A stretch of DNA of 64,000 nucleotides from assembly GCF_021502675.1 (NCBI RefSeq), contig NZ_JAKFHA010000003.1:76644-140643 (forward strand), in the 5' to 3' direction. Of this stretch, positions 8,286-17,729 are shown piece by piece. The notes below the pieces were generated by a model that had not been told where the DNA came from, ran no database searches, and saw only the letters and a list, made by a program, of their open reading frames with translations. Position numbers and translations under genes: made by a program. Position 1 is the stretch's first letter; the number at the start of each line of letters is the position of its first letter. The DNA is from Yinghuangia soli (GTDB lineage: Bacteria; Actinomycetota; Actinomycetes; Streptomycetales; Streptomycetaceae).

Positions 8286-8677
8286 CCGGACCCGACGACG
8301 AGCCCGTCCCGGCCAAGGACTCCGGCGCCGACACCGGCACCGGCAATCGCAGCAGCGACGTCGACAGCGTCCTGGCCGCGCTCGCCGATCCCACCCGACG
8401 GCAACTCCTCGACCTGCTCGCCGCCGACGGCGAGGCCACCGCGACGCAACTGGCCGAACGCCTCCCCGTCAGCAGGCAAGCCGTCGTGAAGCACCTGGCC
8501 GTCCTGGACGCCGCCGGACTCGTCACCGGCGGCCGCGTAGGACGCGAAGTCCGGTACGCCGTACGCCCCGCCGCACTCGACTCGACCGCGCGCTGGATGT
8601 CCGCCCTGGCCGCCGACTGGGACCGCCGCCTGGCCGGCCTCAAGCGCCGCGCCGAAGCGGACCCCGGCGGCGGCTGA
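8282..8677 (+). CDS. ArsR-family transcriptional regulator, 131 aa
   Basis: The winged helix is clear: VLAALADPTRRQLLDLLAA, then ATATQLAERLPVSRQAVVKH and a wing GRVGREVRYAVRPAAL. There is no Cys-x-Cys metal site, so this belongs to the non-metal ArsR group usually coupled to SRPBCC proteins. It starts with GTG inside the stop of the previous gene. It is expected to bind the two inverted repeats at 7753-7803 and repress its own operon. Confidence 0.92.
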   Translation: MTGPDDEPVPAKDSGADTGTGNRSSDVDSVLAALADPTRRQLLDLLAADGEATATQLAERLPVSRQAVVKHLAVLDAAGLVTGGRVGREVRYAVRPAALDSTARWMSALAADWDRRLAGLKRRAEADPGGG

Positions 8678-8684
8678 GCAGCCG

Positions 8685-8732
8685 GACCCGCACACCCGCA
8701 CCCGCACCCACACCCACACCCACACCCACACA
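8685..8732. repeat. Short tandem repeat of CACCC(A/G) hexamers
   Basis: About eight hexamer units alternate between ACCCGC and ACCCAC directly after the ArsR stop codon. It is a simple low-complexity array with no CRISPR-like spacers. It precedes the terminator at 8743. Confidence 0.7.
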
Positions 8733-8742
8733 CGCGCTGCCC

Positions 8743-8770
8743 CCGCCCCCCGCACGCATGCGGGGGGCGG
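8743..8770. terminator. Strong terminator hairpin after the ArsR gene
   Basis: CCGCCCCCCGCA (8743-8754) and TGCGGGGGGCGG (8759-8770) form a perfect 12-bp stem with a CGCA loop. It probably ends the SRPBCC-ArsR transcript. Confidence 0.8.
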
Positions 8771-9205
8771 ATGCGCTTCGAAGCCGCGGTCCGGCTGCAC
8801 GAGGACACAAGGAGGAATGTCCGAGCAGACGCAGAGCACGCCGGGGAACTCCCCACGTTCCCGGTCGCCGCGACCGAGTCGCGATCGAGTACAGCGTCAT
8901 CGGCTCCGACAACACGGTCGAGCAGGAGCATGCGCCCGCGTGTGTGCGCGGTTGTGGGGATTTGGTGAAAGCGTTGGTTGGCAGTCGTCCCATTGGTACG
9001 TTCCGTAAACGAACCACCTTGCTGTGTAAAGGCTTTACCCGCCGTCGCTGACGTGGGGGCCAACACGGGGTTCGGGGGCGCTGGACCTCCCGCCCGTCGT
9101 CGCACGGGTGCGGCAGCCGATGAGCTGCGTCATTTCCTGGATGGCTGCACGAACCGGTGACCGGTGCTGTCTCCCGGTCCCGATCAGCTGTAGTGGGGCC
9201 GCCGC
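8771..9205. other. Leader region of the giant gene, A/T-rich with a palindrome
   Basis: No convincing gene is seen. The stretch 8940-9045 is clearly A/T-richer than its surroundings and carries GTAAAG-G-CTTTAC (9026-9038), a perfect 13-bp palindrome, and GTTC-N7-GAAC just before it (about 9000-9014). This is the likely promoter and operator zone of the 9206 gene. No clear -35/-10 pair could be assigned. Confidence 0.4.
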
Positions 9206-12200
9206 TTGCCCGAGAAGGGCGGTGGCGGGGTGTTCGGGTTTCGCGGACTGTCCATGGCCCGCCTGGGTGCGGGCACGACGGGTGGGGGTTTCGTGGCGCA
9301 TGACGAGAGCTTGACGAGGGTGTACGCCGACCGGAAGTACGTGTCGACGACGATGGTGCGGCACTCGGGTACGACGGTGGCGTTCGCGATGGACGCGGAC
9401 CGCAAGATCGTCTACAGCGTGCTGGACCTGGAGCAGGCGTCGGCGAAGCGCGGTCCGCTGGACGCGCGGTACTGGAACGAGGAGCCGGCGGCCGTGCCCT
9501 TCCCGGGCGAGCTGGTGGAGGTTCCGGCGCCGGGGGCGTCCGCAGCGTCGGGTGTGCTGCGAATGCCGTGGGTGCGGTCCGGAGGACGCATCGAAGCACT
9601 GGCGGGTGTGCCGCTGCCGGTGGCCGAGCGCGACCCGTTCTTGTCGACGACGGCGCGGCTGAGCGCGGCGGCACCGTTCCAGGTGGTCTCGGACGGCCGC
9701 TACATCCTGGTCTTCCGCCAGGGCGTGGACGCGAACCACAAGGACGTCGTGTTCTACGCCGAGGGCGGCACGGTCTCCGGTGACCGGGCCACCGCGGCCG
9801 CGGGGACGAAGGCGACCGCGGCCGCCGTGGTCGACGGGTCGCTGCTCTGCGACCGGTTCGTCCTGGTGGGTTCGGTGCTGAAGCCGGTGGTGGAGGTGCG
9901 GTACCAGCGGTCGCGGTCCAAGCTGCGCGGCGCCTCGGAGAGCGACACGCTGGGCACCCGCGACATGGAGGGGAACCCGTTCTTCGAGCCCACCGCGAAG
10001 CTGTCGTTCGTCGCGCCGCTGCAACGCGGCGCGTTCACCGTGCTCTTGCTGCCGACCGCGGTCGCCGGGGAGTCCCGCTGGCAGGTGTTCGCAGCCAACA
10101 AGGCGACGGGCCGGGTGGAGGGCTACAACTGCGCGCAGGGCTCGGACGGCCTGTTCGACGTGGTCGGCGCCCAGCTGTACACCAGTCCCGACCCGAAGTT
10201 CGCCCCCTCGGTCCTGGAGCGCGGGCCGGGGACGTGCCCGCACACCAAGCGGCCGCTGGTTCCGGTGCCGGCGACCCGCGACCGGGCCGGCACCGCGCTG
10301 CGGTTCGACCCGGCGAAGAGCACGCATGTGCTGCTGCCGGCCGCGCCGGCCGGATCCGCGGCGGTGGCGTCGGCCGGTTACACAGTCGAGGCGTGGGTGC
10401 GCACCGCTGCGAGCTCGGGGACGATCCTGGCGCACCACACCGGGGCGTCGCCGAGCAGCACGTTCGCGCTGGAGTTGGACGCGGACCGGAAACTGGTGGC
10501 GGACCTGGCCGGAACCCGGGTGGTGTCGGCCGCTGCGGTCCCCCTGAACGCCTACGTGCACGTCGCGGCGGTGTTCGACGGCAAGAACGCGGCCGTGTAC
10601 ATCGGCGGCGTGCAGGCGGGCGTACGCGCGGTGACGGCGGTGCCGGACGCGCGATCGGCGGCGAGTGTCGGCGCGAGGCTGGTGTCGGGCACCCCGGACG
10701 CCGGGTTCAAGGGCGACGTCGACGAAGTGCGGGTGTGGGAACGGGCGCGGACCGAGGCCGAGTTCGGCGACCGGGGGCTGCGTCTGTCGGGCATCGAGCC
10801 GGGCCTGGCGGTGTACTGCCGCTTCGACGAGGGGGCCGGCACGGTGGTCGGCGACCACACCCGGGCGATGCGTGACGGCACGGTGCAGGGCGGCGCGGTG
10901 TGGGCGGCCTCCGACGCTCCGGTGGGTGACGGGCCGGGGCTGTCGCGGGACGTGTTCGGGTTCGCCGGCCGCGCCGTGTCGACCGGTCTGGCCGCGGTCG
11001 TGTACGCCCAGCAGGAACCCGCCACCTCCGGGTACGGCACGGCGGTGGGGCACGAGAAGCGGCAGACGCGGGTGCTGGTGGCGTGCGGAACCTCCGGCCC
11101 GGCACCGGCGGGAGGTTCGGCGAGTCGCAGCTACGTCGCCGCGGTGGACTTCGCGGTCGCCCGGGACGGGCGCCTGGCCACGGCTCCGTCGCTGGTCGCG
11201 CTGACCGAGGCGGGCAAACCCGCGATGGTGGGCGACGCGGCAGCGGTGGCCGCCGCGCAGGCGGCCGTGGACGCCGCGCGGGCGAGTCTGGACAAGGACC
11301 GGCAGTCGGCCGCGCAAATCCCGCAGACCCAGGCGAACATCAGCTACTGGGAAGGGATGTTCGGCTACGCGTACGTGTCGTTCTCCGGCTGGTACCGGCA
11401 ACTCCAGGAGCAGCAGGCCGCGCAGCAGCGGCTGGGCGCGCGTCAGACGGCCCTGGACGCCGCGGAGGACGCGTTGGTGACGGTGTCGGGCGGCACCCGC
11501 GGCGGCGGCGACACGGTGGTGGCCATGCCGGTGGTCTCCACCGACCGGCAGGGCCTGACGGTCTACGGTGCGTTGCTGGCGTTCGCATGGACCGAGGACG
11601 CGCCATTCCTCCTGGACGGCGCGGGCGGCGACGTGGTGCTGTACTTCCGGGGCGGGGCCGGGCAGTTCTTCTCTGCCTACTACTCCACGCTGGTCACCCG
11701 GGCGACCCGGAGCATGGGGGCGGGCTCGGACCGGCTGGAGTTCGTCGCGCGCGACACCTCCACACGCGCCAAGGACTTCGCCGTGCGGGTCACCGCCGAT
11801 GCCGGTTCCGCCGCGGACCTGTGCACGGTGACCGTGACCTGCGGGTCGCGCACCGATACCTACCTGCGCGTGCCGCGCGCCGCGGCCTCGCTGGCCGCGG
11901 TCCTCAACGGCAACCTGCCGACCGGCACGCTGCTGGGCACCGTCCTGTCGGTCAAGGACCGGCTCGTCGAACTGGGTTCCCCCCTGCCTGCACCGCTCGC
12001 GGTCGGCAGCCGGGTCCTGGTCGGCGGGAAGGTGCGCAAGATCGACGCCGCCGCGCCGGCGGGCGCGACCACGTTCACCGTCGCCGGCGACCCGGTCACC
12101 GCCGCGGCCGGATCGCAGGTGACCGCGGTGCTCTACGACTACGCCGACGCCACCGCCAGCGTGACCGGCACCGACCTGTCCTCGGGGTCGCAGATCGTCG

Positions 12201-15200
12201 CCGTCACCCGCGTGGGTTCCACCACCGCCGTGATCGCCGACGGCGACGCGAAGGACGCCGGCGACGGGGTCGGGCCGCACTGGCGGGGCCATGCCCCGGG
12301 CCGCGCACCGGCGTTCGACGGAACCACGCAGTACCTGACCGCCGTGAACGGCGCGGACTTCGGCACGGACGGCGACCTGACGCTGGAGGCGTGGCTCAAC
12401 CCCGCCGCGGCGACCGGCACCGTGCTGCGTGCCGCCGGTCCCGCCACCCCCTACGGCCTGGCGCTGCGCGGCACCACGTTGTCCAGCGGCATCAGCCTCG
12501 AACCGGACAACGTCATCGAGTGCGGCGACCGCCTCACCCTGACCGGCACCAGCTTCACCATCGAGATGTGGGTCTTCCGCCAGGCCGCAAACCGCGACGA
12601 CGTGCTGTTCAATACCGGCGCCAGCCTGCTGGTCGGGATCAACGCATCCAACAACTTCCTGTTCGCCGGCGACTTCGGCACCCCCGGCCAGGCCGACCTC
12701 ACCGTGGCCGTGACCACCGCCACCGTCCCCGCCCAGGAATGGCATCACTGGGCGGTGGTCCACGACGCCTCCGCGGGCACCCGCCGGGTGTACCGGGACG
12801 GCGTGGAGATGGCGTGCACCTCCGAAACCGGCGGCGCGGTCGCCACGGGCACCTTCGGCGGCCAGAGCCTCGCCGGCCCCAACGACTCACGCACCTTCAA
12901 TCTCGGGTGTCTGGCCCAGGACGGCAACTCCGGTGCGCGCATCTGCCTGGACGAGGTGCGGGTGTGGGGCCGCGCGCGGACCGCGGACGAGATCAAGGAG
13001 ACGATGCGCCGGCGGCTCCGCGGCCGAGAGGACGACCTGCTGGCGTACTGGCAGTTCAGCAACGGATCGACGCTCGACCGGTCCGGCCGCGGCAACCACG
13101 GGACCCTGGTGGGCCCGTACCGGCCGTCGATCTCCGGGCTGGACGCCTACGCTCCCGTGGCCACGGTCGGTGCGCAGACCTTCGCCTTGCCGGAAGGGGT
13201 CCCGATCGGCGACTGGAGCCATGTCGCGCTGGCGTTCAAACAGCACTGGGCCATGGCGATGGACGGCGGCGGCCACCTGGACGCGGGCGGGCCCGAAGGG
13301 CTGAACCTGCTCGGCGACCTGACCATCGAGGCCGGCGTGCGCCTGGACGCACTCGGCGTCGTGCACGGTCTGGTGGGCAAGGGCGTGGTGGAAGGCGGGG
13401 CGGCGGGCACGGCCGTGCCGTACGCGCTGGTCGTGGAAGCGGACGGGCAACTGGCGTTCATGTTCGAGAAGGGCGGCGGAGGCAAGGACAGCCTGGTCAC
13501 CGTCCGCTCCGGGACGAAGCTGCAGGCCGGCAAGTTCACCCGGGTCGCGGTCACCCGCAAGGGCGGCCACAACGACAAGGGCGGGGTGGCGATCCGCCTC
13601 TACATCGACGGCATCCCGGTCGGGTCGAAGCCGTTCGTGTACGAGGGCGCCGCACCGGTGGGCAACGACGAGAACTGCGAACTGGGCCGCCACCGCCAGG
13701 GCCGGACCACCAGCCATCTGCGCGGCTGCCTGACCGACGTGCGGATCTGGAACATCGCTCGTGACGAGAAACAGATCGGCGCCGCGATCACCCCCAAGGC
13801 CCCGGGGCTGACCGCGTGGTGGTCCTTCCCCGAGAAGGAGGGCGCCGTCACCGCGGACGCCTGCGACACCTTCCCCGCCAAGGTGCGCGGCGCCCGCCGC
13901 GTGCGCACCCCCGACCCCAACGGCAACCTCGCCACCTTCTACGTCGACGGCACCCCGCAACCGGCGTCGATCGCGCCCATGTACGCCCAACCGACGTACC
14001 CGGGCGAAGCACACGCCACCATCGCGGGCCGACGCCACAGCGGGACGCTGGCCAACGGCTACACCGGGGCCGTCGACGAGCTGCGGATCTGGCGGACCTG
14101 CCGCACCCGGGAGCAGATCCTGGACAACATGTTCGGCCGGCTGCGCGGCGAGAAGAAGGACCTGGTCGCCCACTTCCCCTTCGACGGCGCCTCCACCCAG
14201 GCCGGCGCCACCGTCAAGGACTCCGGGCCGCGCGGCAACGACCTGAACCCCTCGCCCGACGCACCGCGGAACATCATCTCCAGCGCACCCATCGCCGCCG
14301 ACGCCGCGGAAGTGCGCTCCGCGCTCACCGGAATCGGCAGCACCTTCAACGCCCGCATCGACGCGCCGCCCGCCGCGTCCGAGTACGGAGACCTGCAAGC
14401 CGACGCCGACGGGCGGGCGTTCGGCGTCATGAAGCGCGCCTACGCCTTCGTCCGGCACGGCAGGTGGGAGCTGCACACCGGCTTCAAGACCGGGGAGCTG
14501 ACCAGCACGTGGGTCGGCCAGGCGCAGTTCGACCCGCAACTGGTCGGCTTCCTCGAAGGCGCGCCACCGATGCCCTCGGAGAACATGGTCTGGGGAACCG
14601 CCGACGACTACGCCGAGAAGGCGTCCGTGTCCTTCGTCCAGGCCGACTCGGTCACCAACACCATCTCCAACGACGAGAAGCGGAGCCTGGACGCGTCCGC
14701 CAAGGGAACGGTGGAATTCTGGGTCAACGACGACACCTCCATCGTCGTCGCGCCGCTCGGCGTCGGCACCGCGAAGGAGGCCGTCAAGGTCAAGGTGGGC
14801 CTGACCGTCGAGGCCGAGATCAAGTTCTCCAACAGCTGGGCCACCAACCTCGCGGTGTCCCAGAGCACCGAGACCACCCGCACCAGCGGCGTCGTGCTGA
14901 CCGGCCAGTGGGAGGAGGACGCCCGGACCGGGCAGGTCAACCCCGACGCCGGGCGGCGCTGGGTCCCCGCCAACACCGGCTTCGCGATCGTGCAGTCCGC
15001 CACCGCCGACCTGTACGCGCTGCGTCTGGCCCACACCGGCGTCCTGGTGGCGTACCGCCTGATCCCCAACGCCGACATCCCCCGCGACTGGAACATCATC
15101 GCGTTCCCCATCAACCCCCGCTACACCAAGCAGGGCACCCTCGACGGCCTGGTCGGCTTCGCCCCCAAGAGCACCGGCGGGCTCCAGCCGTTCCCCGACC

Positions 15201-16603
15201 CCGCGTTCCCCGGCGCCGGGGACGGCGGCGAACACAGCTACTACCGCCCCCGCGAGGCATACGCGATCAAACGACGTATCCAACGCGAGGAGCAGCAGCT
15301 CCAGAGCTTCTACGAATCGGTGTCCACCGAGAGCGCCACCTTCGCCGCCCACAACCCCGTCCGCGACCAGGCCAACCGGGTCCTCGGCGGCATGATGGGC
15401 GGCACCGGGACCGGCCTGGCGAACGACACGGCGAACCCGGCCGACGTCCGCAAGGCCGCGACCAACGCATCGCGCCGCCACATGGTCAACACCTACGTGT
15501 GGACCGCGGCCGGCGGCCTGTTCTCGGAGACGATGTCCACCACCGACCAGGTCACCCAGGTCACCACCGGCGACTACAACGTCTCCGGCTCTCTCACCGT
15601 CGGCGGCTACGCCAACATCGAGGCGGGACCGGTCGGCGTCAACCTCTCCGGCAGCGTCACCCTCGGCGGCGGCTACGCGGTGACCCGCAGCAAGACCAAG
15701 GAAGCCAAGCGCACCTTCAGCCTGGAGGTGAAAGCCGAACCCGGGCGCGACCTGCAAAAACGTAAAAACGACAAGCCCGTCTTCGACATCGCCCGCAACC
15801 CGGTCCTTGTGCCCGGCCGCGTCGATGCCTACCGGTTCATGACCTTCTACCTCGACAGCTCCACCGACAACTACGAGGACTTCTACGGCAAGGTCGTCGA
15901 CCCCGACTGGCTGGACCGCAACACCGGACCGGACGCCCGCGCACTGCGCCAGACCCGGCAGGCCGACCGCAAGCCCCCGTGCTGGCGCATCCTGCACCGC
16001 GTCACTTTCGTCAGCCGCGTCCAGGACACCGCCACCGCGACCCCGTCCCTGGCCAAGGCGATGGGCTCCCTCGGAATCACCAGCGACTACCACCTGATGC
16101 GGCAGCTCGAACCCCACCTGGCCGGCGCCACCAGCGACCGTGCCGCACTCACTGCCGCCGCCAAGTCCACGATCGCCACCCGGTTCCCGGCACTCGCCCC
16201 CTACACCGACACCATCACCGAACGGCTGACCGCCTACTACAACCTCCCCGCCGAGACGGCACCGGTGCTCACCCCGGTCGCCCCGGCCCCGAATCCGACG
16301 CCGGCAACGACCAGCACCCTCACCACAACCACCCCCACCGTCGCCGCCGGTGGCACCGTCACCATGCGTTACTCCACCCCGGCCGCCACCCTCGCCCCCA
16401 AGAACTGGATCGGCCTCTACCGCGACGGCACCTCACCCGGCAACGGCGAAGCAGCCGACTGGGGGTACGCACCCAACGCCGACAGCAGCCTCACCTTCCC
16501 GATCAGGGTCGCCACTCTCACCCCCGGCAACTACCGGGCCTGGTACCTCCACAACGACGGCTACACCGCACTCGCCGGGCCGATCACCGTGACCGTCACC
16601 TGA
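9206..16603 (+). CDS. Giant LamG-repeat protein, about 2,465 aa
   Basis: No signal peptide is visible. Residues 1-350 are an unassigned beta-rich region. LamG/concanavalin-like domains follow at about 359-525 (GYTVEAWVRTAASSGTILAH to DEVRVWERARTEAEF), 1035-1267 (DLTLEAWLNPAAA; SFTIEMWVFRQ; DEVRVWGRARTADEI), 1358-1525 (DLTIEAGVRLD to DVRIWNIARDEKQI) and a remnant at 1619-1645 (AVDELRIWRTCRTREQI). Two helices at about 677-750 flank an aromatic YWEGMFGYAYVSFSGWYRQL. Residues 1860-1905 and 2119-2182 are Ser/Thr/Gly-rich alternating strands (NVSGSLTVGGYANIEAGPVG) resembling pore-forming beta hairpins. An Ig-like domain ends the protein (NWIGLYRDGTSPG). Start is TTG 9206 or ATG 9254. LamG domains bind glycans or proteins; the overall role is unknown. 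Confidence 0.9.
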   Translation: MPEKGGGGVFGFRGLSMARLGAGTTGGGFVAHDESLTRVYADRKYVSTTMVRHSGTTVAFAMDADRKIVYSVLDLEQASAKRGPLDARYWNEEPAAVPFPGELVEVPAPGASAASGVLRMPWVRSGGRIEALAGVPLPVAERDPFLSTTARLSAAAPFQVVSDGRYILVFRQGVDANHKDVVFYAEGGTVSGDRATAAAGTKATAAAVVDGSLLCDRFVLVGSVLKPVVEVRYQRSRSKLRGASESDTLGTRDMEGNPFFEPTAKLSFVAPLQRGAFTVLLLPTAVAGESRWQVFAANKATGRVEGYNCAQGSDGLFDVVGAQLYTSPDPKFAPSVLERGPGTCPHTKRPLVPVPATRDRAGTALRFDPAKSTHVLLPAAPAGSAAVASAGYTVEAWVRTAASSGTILAHHTGASPSSTFALELDADRKLVADLAGTRVVSAAAVPLNAYVHVAAVFDGKNAAVYIGGVQAGVRAVTAVPDARSAASVGARLVSGTPDAGFKGDVDEVRVWERARTEAEFGDRGLRLSGIEPGLAVYCRFDEGAGTVVGDHTRAMRDGTVQGGAVWAASDAPVGDGPGLSRDVFGFAGRAVSTGLAAVVYAQQEPATSGYGTAVGHEKRQTRVLVACGTSGPAPAGGSASRSYVAAVDFAVARDGRLATAPSLVALTEAGKPAMVGDAAAVAAAQAAVDAARASLDKDRQSAAQIPQTQANISYWEGMFGYAYVSFSGWYRQLQEQQAAQQRLGARQTALDAAEDALVTVSGGTRGGGDTVVAMPVVSTDRQGLTVYGALLAFAWTEDAPFLLDGAGGDVVLYFRGGAGQFFSAYYSTLVTRATRSMGAGSDRLEFVARDTSTRAKDFAVRVTADAGSAADLCTVTVTCGSRTDTYLRVPRAAASLAAVLNGNLPTGTLLGTVLSVKDRLVELGSPLPAPLAVGSRVLVGGKVRKIDAAAPAGATTFTVAGDPVTAAAGSQVTAVLYDYADATASVTGTDLSSGSQIVAVTRVGSTTAVIADGDAKDAGDGVGPHWRGHAPGRAPAFDGTTQYLTAVNGADFGTDGDLTLEAWLNPAAATGTVLRAAGPATPYGLALRGTTLSSGISLEPDNVIECGDRLTLTGTSFTIEMWVFRQAANRDDVLFNTGASLLVGINASNNFLFAGDFGTPGQADLTVAVTTATVPAQEWHHWAVVHDASAGTRRVYRDGVEMACTSETGGAVATGTFGGQSLAGPNDSRTFNLGCLAQDGNSGARICLDEVRVWGRARTADEIKETMRRRLRGREDDLLAYWQFSNGSTLDRSGRGNHGTLVGPYRPSISGLDAYAPVATVGAQTFALPEGVPIGDWSHVALAFKQHWAMAMDGGGHLDAGGPEGLNLLGDLTIEAGVRLDALGVVHGLVGKGVVEGGAAGTAVPYALVVEADGQLAFMFEKGGGGKDSLVTVRSGTKLQAGKFTRVAVTRKGGHNDKGGVAIRLYIDGIPVGSKPFVYEGAAPVGNDENCELGRHRQGRTTSHLRGCLTDVRIWNIARDEKQIGAAITPKAPGLTAWWSFPEKEGAVTADACDTFPAKVRGARRVRTPDPNGNLATFYVDGTPQPASIAPMYAQPTYPGEAHATIAGRRHSGTLANGYTGAVDELRIWRTCRTREQILDNMFGRLRGEKKDLVAHFPFDGASTQAGATVKDSGPRGNDLNPSPDAPRNIISSAPIAADAAEVRSALTGIGSTFNARIDAPPAASEYGDLQADADGRAFGVMKRAYAFVRHGRWELHTGFKTGELTSTWVGQAQFDPQLVGFLEGAPPMPSENMVWGTADDYAEKASVSFVQADSVTNTISNDEKRSLDASAKGTVEFWVNDDTSIVVAPLGVGTAKEAVKVKVGLTVEAEIKFSNSWATNLAVSQSTETTRTSGVVLTGQWEEDARTGQVNPDAGRRWVPANTGFAIVQSATADLYALRLAHTGVLVAYRLIPNADIPRDWNIIAFPINPRYTKQGTLDGLVGFAPKSTGGLQPFPDPAFPGAGDGGEHSYYRPREAYAIKRRIQREEQQLQSFYESVSTESATFAAHNPVRDQANRVLGGMMGGTGTGLANDTANPADVRKAATNASRRHMVNTYVWTAAGGLFSETMSTTDQVTQVTTGDYNVSGSLTVGGYANIEAGPVGVNLSGSVTLGGGYAVTRSKTKEAKRTFSLEVKAEPGRDLQKRKNDKPVFDIARNPVLVPGRVDAYRFMTFYLDSSTDNYEDFYGKVVDPDWLDRNTGPDARALRQTRQADRKPPCWRILHRVTFVSRVQDTATATPSLAKAMGSLGITSDYHLMRQLEPHLAGATSDRAALTAAAKSTIATRFPALAPYTDTITERLTAYYNLPAETAPVLTPVAPAPNPTPATTSTLTTTTPTVAAGGTVTMRYSTPAATLAPKNWIGLYRDGTSPGNGEAADWGYAPNADSSLTFPIRVATLTPGNYRAWYLHNDGYTALAGPITVTVT

Positions 16604-16658
16604 CCCACCCGAGCATCGGCGCATCCTCGGCCGCACCGCGCCAGGGCCGCACGCACGC

Positions 16659-16691
16659 GGCCGCCCCCGTCGCACACCGACGGGGGCGGCC
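16659..16691. terminator. Bidirectional terminator between convergent genes
   Basis: GGCCGCCCCCGTCG (16659-16672) and CGACGGGGGCGGCC (16678-16691) form a perfect 14-bp stem with a 5-base loop, midway between the giant gene and the convergent glutaminase gene. Confidence 0.85.
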
Positions 16692-16730
16692 CAAGCCCGG
16701 TTCCGTATCCCCCGACCGGAAGCACCCGGT

Positions 16731-17729
16731 TCAGAACAGCGACAGGCCGCTGATGTCAGCGAACGCCTCCAATGCCGCCGCGCCCGACACCGAGTTCCCC
16801 TTCGGGCCGAGACCCGGCCCCCACGCCGCCACCGCGCAGCGGCCCGGAACGACGGCGAGCATCCCGCCGCCCACCCCGCTCTTGCACGGCAGTCCGACCC
16901 GGTACGCGAACTCGCCCGCCTCGTCGTACGTCCCGCAGGTCATCATGACCGCGGTGAGCCGCCGGGCCTCCGCGTCGCCGAACAGCCGCGTCCCGTCCGC
17001 GCGGACCCCGCGCCGGGCCACGAGCAGTCCGGCCCGGGCGAGTTCGGAGCAGGTGATCATGATCGAGCACTGCCGGATGTAGTGGTCCAGGGCCTCCGCC
17101 ACCTGGCTGCGCATGTTGCCGAAGTCCGCCATGAGGTACGCCAGCGCCCGGTTGCGGTTTCCGCACTTCGCCTCTGACTCCGCGATGACGCTGTCCATGT
17201 GCAGGTGCGGGTTGCCGGTCTCGGCGCGCAGCAGTTCGCGTACGGCTGCGTAGGCGTTGCCGGTCAGCGCGTGCAGTTGGTCGGTGACCACGATCGCGCC
17301 CGGGTTGATGAACGGGTTGCGCGGGATGCCCTTCTCGATCTCCAGGAGGATCAGCGAGTTGAACGGCTCGCCGGACGGCTCGCGCCGCACCCGCCGCCAC
17401 AGGCCGCCGGCGCCGCTGCCGACCGCGGTGCCGTCGCATTCGGCGTCGCGCGCCAGGACCAGCGCGAGCGCGAAGAGTTTCGAGATGCTCTCGATCGCGA
17501 ACGGGGTGTCGGCGTCCCCGGCGGTGTGCATCGCGCCGTCGACGGTCGCGACCGCCAGGCCGAACTGGCCCGGGTCGACGCGGGCCAGTTCCGGGATGTA
17601 GTCGGCGACCTTGCCCGCGCCGACGTGCGGGGCGACGGCATCCATGACCTTCGCGACCACGGCCGCGTAGTCGACCGGTTCCGGGGTCCGGCCGATTCCG
17701 CCGAAGTCGCCGACCGCCGCGTCCGGCAT
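16731..17729 (-). CDS. glsA: Glutaminase (serine-dependent beta-lactamase-like), 332 aa
   Basis: Hydrolyses L-glutamine to glutamate and ammonia. Family signatures are present: the nucleophile and base in ESISKLFALALVLA (S81 and K84), EPFNSLILLEIEKGIPRNPF with a substrate-contacting Asn, the INPGAIV stretch, the Glu and Asn in SEAKCGNRNRALAYLMADFG, and the GLPCKSGVGGG loop near the C-terminus. The length matches glutaminase A. The start codon overlaps the stop of the glutamate decarboxylase gene (TGATG), so it is translationally coupled as the second gene of the operon. Together the two convert glutamine to GABA plus ammonia and CO2, consistent with acid resistance or GABA production. Confidence 0.95.
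   Translation of the reverse strand: MPDAAVGDFGGIGRTPEPVDYAAVVAKVMDAVAPHVGAGKVADYIPELARVDPGQFGLAVATVDGAMHTAGDADTPFAIESISKLFALALVLARDAECDGTAVGSGAGGLWRRVRREPSGEPFNSLILLEIEKGIPRNPFINPGAIVVTDQLHALTGNAYAAVRELLRAETGNPHLHMDSVIAESEAKCGNRNRALAYLMADFGNMRSQVAEALDHYIRQCSIMITCSELARAGLLVARRGVRADGTRLFGDAEARRLTAVMMTCGTYDEAGEFAYRVGLPCKSGVGGGMLAVVPGRCAVAAWGPGLGPKGNSVSGAAALEAFADISGLSLF

Noticed and set aside
8685-8732. CACCC(A/G) repeats considered as a regulatory array
   Set aside because: They follow the ArsR stop and precede a terminator; a simple low-complexity repeat is enough.
9035-12763. Open minus-strand frame of 1,242 codons opposite the giant gene
   Set aside because: It is Arg/Gly/His-rich without any domain, the mark of the antisense frame of a GC-rich gene. 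The plus-strand frame has clear LamG domains.
12887-16117. Open minus-strand frame of 1,076 codons opposite the giant gene
   Set aside because: Same reason; no domain and low-complexity Gly/Val/Asp.
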